Source: Pelagicoccus sp. SDUM812005
GTDB taxonomy: Bacteria > Verrucomicrobiota > Verrucomicrobiia > Opitutales > Opitutaceae
Reading direction: 5' to 3'
NCBI RefSeq assembly: GCF_031127875.1
Contig: NZ_JARXIA010000001.1
Coordinates: 124,001 to 188,000 of the forward strand
Length of the DNA stretch: 64,000 bases
The position numbers were made by a program, and so were the translations under genes. How positions within the stretch are numbered: position 1 is the first letter of the stretch; every line of letters starts with the position of its first letter. Of the stretch, positions 44,799 through 61,007 are shown piece after piece. A model generated the notes under the pieces. The model had not been told where the DNA came from, did no database searches, and worked only from the letters and a program-made list of their open reading frames with translations.

Positions 44799-47700
44799 AT
44801 GCGAGCGTTAGGGACCCGCATCGCGTTTGCGGCGTTCGCGGTCTCGGCGTGGTGTGGACCTGCTTTGGCGGCAGCCGAGAGCGATTGGGAGCGGGCGTTC
44901 GATCGCCCGCCCGAAAGCGCCAAGCCGTGGACGATTTGGTATTGGCTGAAAGGGGCGGTTTCGAAGGAGGGCATTGCGGCCGACCTCGAAGCGATGAAGG
45001 AAGTCGGTCTGGCGGGCGCCTATCTGATGCCGTTGATCTCGCCGGACGAAGAACCTTTTTGGGAGCCGCCGGTGGAGACGTTGTCGGACGAGTATTGGGA
45101 GCTGGTGGGGCATGCCATGGAGGAGGCCCGCGAGCGCGGGCTGAAGCTCGGGTTGCATGTGGGGCCAGGTTTTTCTTTGGCGGGCGGTCCATGGATCACG
45201 CCGGAGCTCTCGATGCAGCGTGTGGTTTGGAGCGAGGTATCGGTGGAAGGCGGAAGGCGGGTGGAGATCTCTCTCGATCAGCCGCCGACGGGGCAGGGTT
45301 ACTATCGCGATATTGCTTTGTTCGCGGTGCGCGAGCGCGAGGATTTTGAAAAGAAGGCGGACTCCTTGGCGCCGCGTGTGACGACGAACGCGGGAGAGTC
45401 GGTATCGCGCTTGGCCCTTGCGGAGAATGGGGAACCGTTGCGCATGAGCGAGGCTGGATGGATCGAATATGCGTATCCAGAATTGGTGACAGTCCGCTCC
45501 GTGAAGATTCGGCCGCACGGAAACTCCTACCAGGCGCTGCGTTTGCGATTGGAGGCCAGTGTGGACGGAGAGAATTTCGACTTGGTCAAACAGTTCGTGC
45601 CGCCTCGCCATGGATGGCAGGACGGGGGCCAGAGCGTCGGGCAAAGCTTAAGCTTTTCGGTTCCGGAAACGCGAGCAAAGGTATTTCGCTTCGTTTTCGA
45701 TCCGGAGGGAAGCGAGCCCGGGGCGGAGGACCTGGACTGGGCGAAGTGGAAGCCGATCTTAAAGGTGAAGCGTATCCAACTTTCAAGTATGCCCCGCTTG
45801 GAGCAGTTCGAAGGGAAATCCGCTGCGGTATGGCGCGTTGCAGAGTGGACGGACGAGGAGCAGGTGCCAGCTGGACTGGCGGTGGCTCGCGAGGACGTTA
45901 TTGACCTAAGCTCCCGAATGGAGGCTGATGGTTCGCTCCGTTGGGATGCTCCCGAAGGGAAGTGGACCCTTCTGCGCATGGGGCATACCAGCACCGGAGC
46001 AACCAACTACACCGGCGGAGCAGGGGAAGGCTTGGAAGCCGACAAGCTTAATCCGGAAGCGATTAAACTGCAGTTCGATTCCTGGTTTGCGGAAACCTCG
46101 CGTCGCGTGGGGCCGGAGCTATTTTCGGAAGTGGTCCGGGTGCTGCACTCGGACAGTTGGGAGGCGGAGAGCCAGAACTGGACGCAGGGACTGGCGGAGG
46201 AATTTCGGGCGCGGCGGGGCTACGACCCGATCGCAATGCTGCCTGCCATGGCCGGCGTGGTGGTGGAAAGCGCGGAACGATCGGAGCGATTTCTCTACGA
46301 TCTCCGTCTGACCATCTCAGAGCTGCTCAACGATTCCTATTTCGAAACCCTGAGTGAGCTCGCCCGCCAATATAATTGCGAATTCAGTTCAGAGTCGGTT
46401 TCGCCGACCATGGTATCCGATAATCTGAGACATCATGGAACGGTAGACTTGCCGATGGGAGAATTTTGGTTGAAGAGCCCCACCCATGACAAGCCCATGG
46501 ATATGCGAGATGCGGTTTCGGGCGCTCACATCTACGGCAAGCGCATCGTGCAAGCCGAGGCCTTTACGCAATTGCGGATCGCATGGGACGAGGCGCCGCA
46601 TAACTTGAAGGCGCTGGGAGATAGGCATTTTGCCTTGGGCGTGAACCGCTTCGTGTTTCACGTTTTTATGCAGACGCCATGGGTCGACAAGGTTCCCGGC
46701 GTATCGCTCAACGGAGTCGGTCTCTTCTTTCAGAGAGGGCAAACCTGGTGGAACCAGGGCAAGGCTTGGGTAGAGTACCTCTCCCGTTGTCAGGCCCTTT
46801 TGCAGCTCGGGGAGCCGGTAGTCGATATCGCTGTGTTTGCGGGCGAGGAGCGTCCAGCGCGAGCGCTGCTGCCGGATCGTGTCTTGGGCGTTTTGCCCGG
46901 TTTAGCGGGCGAGGCACGTTTGCATGAAGAGTTTGAACGCCTGGCGAACGCCGGAAACAAGCTGCGGGAAGAGCCGAAAGGGGTAAAGGCATCGGCGGGC
47001 ATTAGCGACCTTTCTGACTGGTGCGATCCACTCTCTGGATACACCTACGAATCCTTGAACCTCGACGTCTTGTTGGACGGAGCGAGCGTACACGAGGGTA
47101 GGTTGCGACTAAAAAGCGGCGCAGAGTACGGAGTGTTGGTGGTCCCTGGGAAGCATCGCTTGAATCCGGAAGGAGGCGTTCGCATGTCAAGCGCGTTGGC
47201 AAGTGCTCTGGTGAGTTTCGCCAAAGAAGGGTTGCCGATAATCCTCGAATCAGAACCGCGCTTGCCGCTCAGCTTGCTGGATGGAGAGGACGCGTTGCGA
47301 GCGCTGGCGCGGGATTTGGCCGATCAGCCCAGCGTTCACCTCGGTCCATGGAGCGAGAGCGATTTGGACGCTCTCGGAATTTCGCAGGATATCCGGATCA
47401 TTGGTACGAGAGGAACGCTTGCTGGAGAAGTGGCCTGGACGCATCGACGTTCTCCTGAGGGAGAGCTCTATTTCGTTTCCAATCAATCGGGGAAGCTGCG
47501 GGATTTGCGGCTTTCCTTCCGCGTCGCTGGACTGCGTCCGGAGGTTTGGGATCCTGTGACCGGAGAACGGCGTTTCGCCGATTCGTGGAAAAGCGAGGCT
47601 AGCAGGACGGAGCTCGGGATCCGATTGCACGCGAACCAGTCCCTATTTTTCGTTTTCAAGGAGGAAGGAACCAGGGGCGGAAGTCGTGACAGCTTGAATA

Positions 47701-49231
47701 CGGCGGAGTCGGTACCTCATCAACGCCTCGATGGTCCGTGGACCGTGCAGTTTCCCGAGCGTACGGAACCGGTGGAGTACAAGCGCTACCTCGATAGTTG
47801 GACCCTGCACGAAGATGCGGAGGTAAAGCATTTTTCTGGCACGGCGACTTATTCGCGTACTTTTGACTACGAGCCGTCGGTAGCCCAAGGCCGGGTGTGG
47901 CTCGACCTCGGAATGGTGGCCGATGTTGCGGAGGTGATCCTAAATGGGGAATCCCTCGGTGTGCTTTGGACCGCTCCGTGGCAAGTGGAGGTGACGGGAC
48001 ACCTGCGTTCTGGAGAGAACCAGATTCGTATTGAAGTGACCAATACCTGGAAGAATCAATTGATCGCGGATGAGGCCCGCCGCCCGCAAGAAAAGCAGCT
48101 TTGGACGAACGCTCCCTTCCGCTTGAAAGATGAGCCTCTGCGGGAGGCAGGCTTGTTGGGACCAGTCTTGATTCGTTGCGAAGTACCGGGACGCTCGCCT
48201 GCTAGAGTAGTCATTCCGTTTCCAGAAGCCTTGAAAAGCGATTCGCAGCCGGTTCCTGCAGCGGTAATGCAGGAGATATACGAGGAGGCGAAAACGCCGT
48301 TCAAGTACGGTGTCGTCCTGGCGGGCGGCGAGGGCGAGTTGCTCGATTGCCCGAACGTATTCCGACATGGCGACAAGTGGTACATGATGTTCGTCGGCAT
48401 TACGGACGGTGTAGGCTACCAGACTTACCTGGCCGAGAGCGACGACCTGCTTCACTGGAAGCGGCTTGGGACGATTTTGCCGTTTGCGGAAAGCGGCTGG
48501 GACAAGTGGCAAGGAGACGGCGGGCTGTCGTTGATCGATCACGAATGGGGTGGATCGGCCGCTCTGCAGCAGTACGATGGGAAGTATTGGATGTCGTATA
48601 TCGGCGGCTCGATGAAGGGCTACGAGACGGATCCTCTGTCGGCCGGACTGGCTTGGACAAGCGATCCGCATAAGGTGGAAGCCTGGACGCGTTACGAGGG
48701 CAACCCTATTTTGTCGCCAAACCACGAATACGCGCGGCCCTTCGAGCGGAAGACCGTCTACAAGTCTCACATCGTTTGGGATAAGGCGGAGCAGCTCGGC
48801 TGGCCCTTCGTCATGTACTACAATGGCAAGGAAGAGCGTGGTGGCGGGCACGAGGCGATCGGCATGGCGGTGTCGCGCGACATGAAGGCGTGGCATCGTT
48901 ACGGCGAGAAGAACGTGGTCTACAATAAAGGCGAGCTGCCGTGGGCCATTACCGGCGATCCTCAGATCGTTAAGATGGGAGACGTTTGGGTGATGTTCTA
49001 TTTCGGCGCGTTCTGGAAGCCGGGGGCTTTCGACACCTTTGCGGCTTCCTACGATCTCGTCAATTGGACGAAATGGGAGGGCCCGCACCTGGTCGAGCCC
49101 AGCGAGCCTTTCGACAAGCAGTTTGCCCACAAGCCGTGGCTTTTGAAGCATGACGGTGTGGTGTATCACTTCTACTGCGCGGTTGGGGAAGAGGGGCGTG
49201 TGATCGCATTGGCGACATCGGAGGATTTGAA

Positions 49232-49235
<4 letters not shown>
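44799..49235 (+). CDS. Fusion: GH106 alpha-L-rhamnosidase-like + five-bladed-propeller glycosidase-like domain
   Basis: A 1478-residue exported protein. After a signal peptide (MRALGTRIAFAAFAVSAWC) the GH106 pattern begins: PWTIWYWLKGAVSKEGIAADLEAMKEVGLAG, GLKLGLHVGPGFSLAGGPW, LHSDSWEAESQNWTQGLAEEF and VQAEAFTQLRIAWDEAPHNLKALGD; a beta-sandwich typical of the family closes near residue 1150. From about 1165 to the end a separate domain resembles GH43/GH32/GH130-type beta-propellers (GELLDCPNVFRHGDKWYMMFVG, YQTYLAESDDLLHWK). The ATG at 44799 gives a clean signal peptide; the longer frame begins with TTG at 44724. It opens the plus-strand operon and its stop overlaps the next start. Confidence 0.83.
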
Positions 49236-55149
<5,914 letters not shown>

Positions 55150-55202
55150 CGCGACGTTTGGAACCGCGAATGGACGCTAATACACGCGAAATTTATAGAT
55201 TT

Positions 55203-56156
55203 ATGAGAAATTGGTTATCTTGGATTGGTGAAGCATCTCGAAGGGCTAGCGCTCACTCGCAGCTCTTCGCTGTTTCTGGAAATAAGGCAGCGCTATGCGT
55301 GATCGCCCTTGCGTGTTTGCTGCCTGATCTTCGGGCAGCGGAATGGCTTGCGGACCAGCGTTACAAGATCGCTGTATGCGATTGGATGATACTGAAGCGG
55401 CAGAAGCTGGGAGCGTTTGCTCGGACCCGGGAGATTGGAGCGGACGGCGTGGAGCTGGATATGGGTGGCTTGGGGAATCGTCCCACTTTCGATAGCAAGC
55501 TGATGAATCCGATCGAGCGTCGCAAGATGAGGGATGAAATCGCGAAGCATGACGTGGAGGTCTGCGCGATCGCTATGTCCGGCTTCTACGCCCAAAGTTT
55601 TGCGGAGCGAGATGGGGTGGACGTTTTGGTGCGGGACACGATTAACTCCATGGAAATCATGGGGGTGAAGACGGCGTTTTTGCCTTTAGGGGTGAAGTCG
55701 AACTTGGTGGAGTTTCCCGAGTTGCGGCCGAAGGTGGTGGAGCGACTCAAGATGGCTGCCGAGATGGCGGAGGCGGCCAATGTCGTAATTGGTATCGAGA
55801 CGGCCTACGATGCGGCAGGGGACGTGCAATTGCTGGAGGATGTGGGTTCTCCGAATATCAAGATCTTCTTCAACTTTGCCAATGCCTTGCAGAATGGTCG
55901 GGATTTGATCGAGGAGCTAAAGACACTTGGGAAGGACCGGATCTGCATGATCCATGCGACCGATGAGGACGGGGTTTGGCTGGAGCGCAATGAGCGTCTC
56001 GATATGGAGGCGGTAAAAGCGACTTTGGATGAGATGGGCTGGAGCGGTTGGCTGGTGATCGAGCGCTCGCGCGACGCCAACGATGTGCGGAATGTCGTCG
56101 GTAATTTTGGAGCGAATACACGGTATTTGAAGAAGGTGTTCCAGGGAACGGAGTAA
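55203..56156 (+). CDS. Secreted sugar phosphate isomerase/epimerase-like TIM-barrel protein
   Basis: A protein of about 317 residues. It has an N-terminal export signal (hydrophobic AALCVIALACLLPDLRAAEW near residue 40), then an AP-endonuclease-2/xylose-isomerase-like TIM barrel: GADGVELDMGGLG, IAKHDVEVCAIAMSG, VVIGIETAYDAAGD, ICMIHATDEDGVW, WSGWLVIERSRD. The metal-binding Glu and His positions of the fold are present. Exported members of this fold occur in Verrucomicrobiota and Planctomycetota glycan loci and may act on free sugars or 3-keto sugars; the reaction is unknown. The longer frame from 55158 starts in a repeat-like CGCGAATGGACGC stretch, so ATG 55203 is preferred. Confidence 0.72.
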   Translation: MRNWLSWIGEASRRASAHSQLFAVSGNKAALCVIALACLLPDLRAAEWLADQRYKIAVCDWMILKRQKLGAFARTREIGADGVELDMGGLGNRPTFDSKLMNPIERRKMRDEIAKHDVEVCAIAMSGFYAQSFAERDGVDVLVRDTINSMEIMGVKTAFLPLGVKSNLVEFPELRPKVVERLKMAAEMAEAANVVIGIETAYDAAGDVQLLEDVGSPNIKIFFNFANALQNGRDLIEELKTLGKDRICMIHATDEDGVWLERNERLDMEAVKATLDEMGWSGWLVIERSRDANDVRNVVGNFGANTRYLKKVFQGTE

Positions 56157-56162
56157 AGAACT

Positions 56163-56241
56163 TTTGCCCACGAAGGGCACCAAGAGACACGAAGATCTAA
56201 ATTTGAAAACCTTAATATCCTTAGTGCCCTTCGTGGGCAAA
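56163..56241. repeat. Long inverted repeat between operon genes
   Basis: TTTGCCCACGAAGGGCAC (56163-56180) and its exact reverse complement (56224-56241) enclose a 43-base loop. A CCAAGAGACACGAAG stretch follows the left arm. There is no T-tract. The layout suggests a mobile palindromic repeat or an mRNA stem between the isomerase and beta-helix genes. Confidence 0.75.
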
Positions 56242-56255
56242 GAAACTTCAACCTA

Positions 56256-58169
56256 ATGAAAAAGAAAATTTTACTAGCCTTGGCATCGATTTTAGCAATT
56301 TCGCAAACGACATTTGCCGGACCGCGGCAGATTTGGGTTTCGCCGGAAGCGGCGGAGTCGGGTGATGGGTCGTTTGAAGCGCCTCACAAGCGGATCGCCG
56401 CGGCGCAGCGCCAGGCCCGCGAACTCCGTCGCTTGCATGACGATTCGATTTCAGATGGGATCGAGATTCTATTGGCGGACGGAAAGTACGAATTGATAGA
56501 ACCCTTGCTGGTCCGTACCGAAGATTCGGGTACAGCGGATAGTCCTACTGTATTCAAGGCTGCTGCCGGAGCATCGCCTATCTTGTCGGGTGGCGTGGAG
56601 GTTACAGGATGGCGTCGGGCGGAGGTCTCTATTCCTGGTCTGAATCCGACGGCCAAGGGTAAGCTCTGGGTGGCGAAGACGCCGCGCAAGAACGCGAACC
56701 GTTTCTCCTTTCGCCAGCTCTGGGTCGAGGGCGAACGAGCGGTGCGTGCCCAAGAAGTGGATAACGATGACCTCAAGCGGATCTTGGATTGGGACAAGGA
56801 GGAGCGGGTCGGTTGGATCGAGCTGCCGGAGTTTGGCGACTTTTCCGATCCGGAAGGAATGGAGTTCGTGATCCATCAGATGTGGGCAATTGCGATCCTG
56901 CGCGTCAAGACCTTGGAGGCCTTTCCGGATGAAGGGCGGGCCCGCATTTCCTTTCACGAGCCGGAAAGCCGGGTGCAGTTCGAGCATCCTTGGCCGCCGG
57001 TTGTGTTGGCGAACAAGGGCAGGCCGGGCTTCTACAGCGCGGACAATGGCAGCTCGGCCTATTATCTCGCAAACCGTATCGAGTTTCTGGACGAGCCTGG
57101 AGAATGGTACTTGGACGAGAATGCTGGGCTGGTCTACTATTGGCCCAAGGACGGACAAGACATGGCGAGTGCGGAGGTGGTCGCTCCGGCGATGGAAACG
57201 CTGGTTACGGTCGAGGGATCGCTGGATGCGCCAGTCACGCACGTGCAGTTCGACGGTATCCGTTTCGAGCATACGACGTGGCTGCGTCCCTCGCAAGCAG
57301 GGCACGTTCCCTTGCAGGCCGGATTTTACATGTACGACGCGTACAAGCTGAAGATTCCCGGGACACCGGATAAGGCGAAGTTGGAGAATCAGGCCTGGAT
57401 CGGGCGTCAGCCCGCTGCGGTGAGCGTTTATGCGGGCGACGACATTGTATTCAAAAATTGCGTATTCCAACACTTGGCGGCGTCGGGATTGGATTACCTC
57501 TTCGGATCGCAGCGAGCGGTTGTAGAAGGAAATGTGTTTCGCGACATCGGGGGGAATGGTGTGGTTATCGGTTCGTTTCAGGATGGAGGGATCGAAACGC
57601 ACGTGCCCTACGATCCGGCGGATGAGCGGGAGATTTGTAGTGATGCTCGTATCTCGAACAATCTTGTCACGGATGTAGCGACGGAAGACTGGGGCTGCGT
57701 AGGGATCGCGGCTGGGTACGTGAGGGGAATCGAAATTTCCCATAACGAGATCAGCCACGTGGCCTATACGGGAATTAGCATGGGCTGGGGATGGACCAGG
57801 TCGGTCAATTGCATGCGTAACAACCGTATCCACGCGAACCATATCCATCACTTTGCCAAACACATGTACGATGTGGGCGGAATCTATACGCTCTCGCCGC
57901 AGCCCAAGTCGGTAATCAGCGAGAACAGTATTCACTCACTGTATACGCCAGCCTACGTACACGACCCGAACCATTGGAATTACCTCTACCTCGACGAAGG
58001 TTCGTCCTTCATTTACGTACGGGACAATTGGTGCCCAGCGCAAAAGTTTTCCACCAATGCCAATGGCCCGGGAAACACATGGGAAAACAATGGTCCGGAG
58101 GTGTCGGAAGAAATCAAGGCAGCGGCAGGGCTGGAGGCTGAATTTAAGGGTTTGCTGGATCTTAATTAG
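56256..58169 (+). CDS. GH141-like right-handed beta-helix glycosidase
   Basis: A 637-residue exported protein. After a signal peptide (MKKKILLALASILAISQTTFA) a parallel beta-helix begins with IWVSPEAAESGDGSFEAPHKRIAAAQ, and contains GIEILLADGKYELIEPLLV, SPILSGGVEVTGWR, FKNCVFQHLAASGLDYLFGSQ, NVFRDIGGNGVVIG and EISHNEISHVAYTGISMGWGW. This is the arrangement of GH141 enzymes, whose characterised members include an alpha-L-fucosidase for rhamnogalacturonan II and xylanases. Specificity here is inferred from its neighbours GH106, GH95 and GH2. It closes the plus-strand operon. A poly-substrate lyase of similar fold is the alternative. Confidence 0.77.
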   Translation: MKKKILLALASILAISQTTFAGPRQIWVSPEAAESGDGSFEAPHKRIAAAQRQARELRRLHDDSISDGIEILLADGKYELIEPLLVRTEDSGTADSPTVFKAAAGASPILSGGVEVTGWRRAEVSIPGLNPTAKGKLWVAKTPRKNANRFSFRQLWVEGERAVRAQEVDNDDLKRILDWDKEERVGWIELPEFGDFSDPEGMEFVIHQMWAIAILRVKTLEAFPDEGRARISFHEPESRVQFEHPWPPVVLANKGRPGFYSADNGSSAYYLANRIEFLDEPGEWYLDENAGLVYYWPKDGQDMASAEVVAPAMETLVTVEGSLDAPVTHVQFDGIRFEHTTWLRPSQAGHVPLQAGFYMYDAYKLKIPGTPDKAKLENQAWIGRQPAAVSVYAGDDIVFKNCVFQHLAASGLDYLFGSQRAVVEGNVFRDIGGNGVVIGSFQDGGIETHVPYDPADEREICSDARISNNLVTDVATEDWGCVGIAAGYVRGIEISHNEISHVAYTGISMGWGWTRSVNCMRNNRIHANHIHHFAKHMYDVGGIYTLSPQPKSVISENSIHSLYTPAYVHDPNHWNYLYLDEGSSFIYVRDNWCPAQKFSTNANGPGNTWENNGPEVSEEIKAAAGLEAEFKGLLDLN

Positions 58170-58179
58170 GCTGCAACAA

Positions 58180-58240
58180 CCGCTACCATCCTAGCGGCGG
58201 CGAGGCTAAGTGAGGAAAAGTCTATGCTGCCGCTAGCGTG
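58180..58240. repeat. REP-like palindromic cluster
   Basis: CCGCTA-ccatcc-TAGCGG (58180-58197) is a small hairpin. CTAGCGGC (58191-58198) pairs with GCCGCTAG (58229-58236) across a 30-base loop. It lies in the 220-base gene-free stretch after the beta-helix gene; nothing else is recognised there. Confidence 0.45.
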
Positions 58241-58392
58241 CTAGCAGCCGATAAGGGAGGGGAACGAAACCCGTTTGACTTGGAGCCGAGCGAAGACGCG
58301 TTGGTCCCAGCTGGTCCGGCCTGGTGGAGGGTGAGCGGGAATTCGAGTGCTGAAACCGGCTAATATTCCGGGGCTGCTATTGGGACCGGTGG

Positions 58393-58650
58393 TTAAACGT
58401 CGATGCCTAGTGTTTCGGCGAGCTCATCGATGAGGCATTCGCGCAAGTAGATGGCGATATTTTCGTCGATTTCAGCGCTTTCGTTTTTGCCGTCACTTTT
58501 CAGCCTTTCGCTGTTTTTGCTCAGCTCGTCCGCAGTGGTATGAAGGAAGGCGATCAATTCTTTAGAATTGATAAAGCGTGGTAGGGATTCTTCGTTGATT
58601 CCTGAACGGCTCGCTTGAGCCAAGCGGTTTTGAAGTGATTTTGTTTTCAT
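58393..58650 (-). CDS. Small hypothetical protein
   Basis: An 85-residue acidic, helical protein (KELIAFLHTTADELSKNSERLKSDGKNE, then IYLRECLIDELAETLGIDV) without a signal peptide, Cys pair or known motif. It lies downstream of the DUF3826 gene on the same strand with a gap of about 50 bases and could share its message. Its reality rests on an uninterrupted frame, an ATG and normal amino-acid composition. Confidence 0.5.
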   Translation of the reverse strand: MKTKSLQNRLAQASRSGINEESLPRFINSKELIAFLHTTADELSKNSERLKSDGKNESAEIDENIAIYLRECLIDELAETLGIDV

Positions 58651-58703
58651 GGAAGGGATCGTTCCTTAGGATTGCTAGGTGGAAGCGACTGGGGATCGGT
58701 TCG

Positions 58704-59498
58704 CTATTTCTTGGAGGCTTCGATCCAGGCTTGGTAGTGCTTACGGTAGCCGTAGCCGAAGTAGTCGATGGAGAACTCGTTGCGTATTTTGTACTTCTTG
58801 AAAATCTTTATGATTCGCTTGCTGCTCCAGCAGGCGAGGGAGTCTTCGCGGGCTTGGGCGAGTCGATTCCAGATGATCGCTTTTTCGTCTTCTGTCATCT
58901 GAGGAACCATGGCGAGGTAGGCATTGTAGGTACGGGGCGCTCCGGGGGAACGAGTGAGCGTATCCAAAAGTTGGATTGTTTTCTCTTCGCCGATTTCCGC
59001 TCGCAGCTCAGCTAGGAATCCTTGGATTTGCGGAGTGAACTGGGCGTAGATGGGATCGATGCGTTCGCTCATGATGGCGAGGGCCTTGAGCTCGTCCTTC
59101 TCCTTGCCGTCGAGGTTGCTGCGGGCTAGGTCCCAATCGTCCCACGTGGCGTCGAGTTCTGGGTCGACTTCTTGGTGCCATGCCCAGACGCGTCCATAGT
59201 GCTGGGCAATAAGTCTAGCGACGGCTTGGGTTTGGGAGGGAGAAGCGAGGTCGAGCTTGCTGGCGAGTTTATTGCCTTTCTCCTCAACGTTTTTCTTAAT
59301 TTCCGCGGGCAGACTTGCGGTCCACCACTGCGGGTAATTCTTCTGGTCGATCTGGGCTTGCGATGCGGCCGCTACCGTTGCGGGGGTGGCGGCATGACTT
59401 GGTGTCGTAGCGATGGAAATCGCGGCGATCAGGGAAAGGCTTGCGGACGCGAGGGCGTTTTTTCGGGAGAGGTAAGGAGCGAGGCTAAACGGGAGCAT
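58704..59498 (-). CDS. Secreted DUF3826 family protein (second copy)
   Basis: A 264-residue exported protein with signal peptide (about 1-36, ending TPSHA). The mature domain follows the DUF3826 pattern: WWTASLPAEIKKNVEEKGNKLAS, VARLIAQHYGRVWAWHQEVD, APRTYNAYLAMVPQMTEDEKAIIWNRLAQAREDSL and the C-terminal KKYKIRNEFSIDYFGYGYRKHYQAW. It is longer at both ends than the copy at 35547-36200. The C-terminal tail after DSL, rich in Tyr and basic residues, is the part usual in full-length members. Function is unknown; location at the edge of the enzyme cluster suggests a part in the same glycan system. Confidence 0.83.
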   Translation of the reverse strand: MLPFSLAPYLSRKNALASASLSLIAAISIATTPSHAATPATVAAASQAQIDQKNYPQWWTASLPAEIKKNVEEKGNKLASKLDLASPSQTQAVARLIAQHYGRVWAWHQEVDPELDATWDDWDLARSNLDGKEKDELKALAIMSERIDPIYAQFTPQIQGFLAELRAEIGEEKTIQLLDTLTRSPGAPRTYNAYLAMVPQMTEDEKAIIWNRLAQAREDSLACWSSKRIIKIFKKYKIRNEFSIDYFGYGYRKHYQAWIEASKK

Positions 59499-59602
59499 AA
59501 TCCAAGTTTAGCAGAAGCAACCTTATCAAAGGATTACCGCGCCTGATATGGGCGCTATTTTTGAGTCTATCAACAAAAGCGGCGGCGCGAGCGACGGCTC
59601 TA

Positions 59603-61006
59603 CTATTTTTTCAGGTTGAATCCTGATAATTTGAATACAATGCAGTTGGGCTGTTCGAAGCGGGCATCGAGCGAGAGGCCAAGGCGTTCGGCGAAGGCGT
59701 GGGCAATCGAGAGGCCGATGCCGCTATGGCTTCCGTCGGCGCGGGCCTGGTCCTTTCTCCAGAAGCGGTCGAAGAGGAAGGAGATGTCGGATGCCTGGAG
59801 GTCCGGGGTGGGGTTGGCGACCTGAAGTGAGCGCGTTTCGCTGTCGAACTGGATGGATATTTCGCTTTGAGCTGGAGAGTAGGAAATAGCGTTGTCGATG
59901 AGGTTGCCGACCACTCGTTGGAGCATTTCCGGGTCGGACTCGAATTTGGCGTCGGGTGGAACTTGGAGTTGCACGGCGATCCCCTTGGCCTTGGCGGCGG
60001 GTGCGTAGCGGGCGCAGAGGGCCTCGATAAAGTCTGGGAGCAGTATTTCTTTTTTCGATACGACCAGTTGTTCGCTTTCGCAACGCATCAACTCGAAGAG
60101 CTGGTTGACGATGCGTTCCATTTGGGTGGCGATCTCGATGGCGGCCTGGTAGTCCTCGGCCGATTCGGGATCCTTCCACTTTAGGCCGACTTCGGCGATG
60201 TTTCGAAGTTCGGCGATTGGGGTGCGGAGTTCGTGGGCGACGTCGGCGCTGAAGGTGCGTTCTCGCTCGAAGGATACGCTGAGGCGGTCGAGCAACTGGT
60301 TGAGCTGGGAAGCGATGGGTTTGAGTTCGCCGGGTAGCTTTTCGACGGAGAAGCGTTGGGAGAGGGTGTGGGACTCGATGCGGCCGGTTTTGCTGGCGAG
60401 GGCGTCGAGGGGGGAAAGTCCCTGCCTCAGGACGAGGGTGACGAGGATAGGAGTGACGACGAGGATGAGAAGGGCGACGCCCGCGAGGCTGTTTCTTAAG
60501 CTGGCGAGGGCGGCGCGTTCCTCCTCGATGTTTTGGGCGACGACGAGGACGAGGGATTCTTCCTTGCCTTTGGTGTAGCGGTCGCGGCCTCGTTCTTTGG
60601 GGCCGTAGCGGACCGCGATGGCGCGACAGTGGAGGCCATTGTCCAGTCTCATGTTCCAGAAGGTGGCCGTACGGGTAACGGTTTCCGGCTTGGGCAGTTC
60701 CTTGCGGCGCAGCGACTCGGACTTTTTTATGGTTTGCTCTTCGCCTTCCCAGATTTGGTAGTAGGCGCTTTGCACTTCGCCGCTGAATTGCCTGAGAAGG
60801 CTAACGGTGAAATGCAGTTCCACCTTTTCGTCGTCCTTGAGGTAGGTGGCGGACATGATCGAGTAGGCGTCGATCTGCAGCTTTTCGTCGATGCGTTGGT
60901 AGACGCCTTTTTTGGCGCTGTAGAAGACGGCGTAACCGCCGAATGCCAGGAGGGTAGCGAAGCAGAGGGTGAGGCCGATCGCCAGTTTTGCGCGAATCGT
61001 ATTCAC
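59603..61006 (-). CDS. Sensor histidine kinase (CusS/heavy-metal-type layout)
   Basis: A 467-residue membrane kinase. It has TM1 (about 7-28), a periplasmic sensor (about 30-165), TM2 (about 172-192), a HAMP-like segment, HisKA with phospho-acceptor His near 257 in DVAHELRTP, and HATPase with N-box VGNLIDNAISYSP and G-box HSGIGLSIAHAFAERLG. It follows the OmpR-type regulator by one base and is surely its partner. The layout is that of CusS/PcoS-like kinases, but no metal-resistance genes lie nearby, so the ligand is open. Placement beside the glycan genes may be chance. Confidence 0.9.
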   Translation of the reverse strand: MNTIRAKLAIGLTLCFATLLAFGGYAVFYSAKKGVYQRIDEKLQIDAYSIMSATYLKDDEKVELHFTVSLLRQFSGEVQSAYYQIWEGEEQTIKKSESLRRKELPKPETVTRTATFWNMRLDNGLHCRAIAVRYGPKERGRDRYTKGKEESLVLVVAQNIEEERAALASLRNSLAGVALLILVVTPILVTLVLRQGLSPLDALASKTGRIESHTLSQRFSVEKLPGELKPIASQLNQLLDRLSVSFERERTFSADVAHELRTPIAELRNIAEVGLKWKDPESAEDYQAAIEIATQMERIVNQLFELMRCESEQLVVSKKEILLPDFIEALCARYAPAAKAKGIAVQLQVPPDAKFESDPEMLQRVVGNLIDNAISYSPAQSEISIQFDSETRSLQVANPTPDLQASDISFLFDRFWRKDQARADGSHSGIGLSIAHAFAERLGLSLDARFEQPNCIVFKLSGFNLKK

Positions 61007-61007
61007 C

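Noticed and set aside
55161-55190. CGCGAATGGACGC-type repeat before the isomerase gene
   Set aside because: It resembles short tandem-like repeats of some genomes, but one partial copy cannot support a repeat call. It was used only as a reason to prefer the start at 55203.
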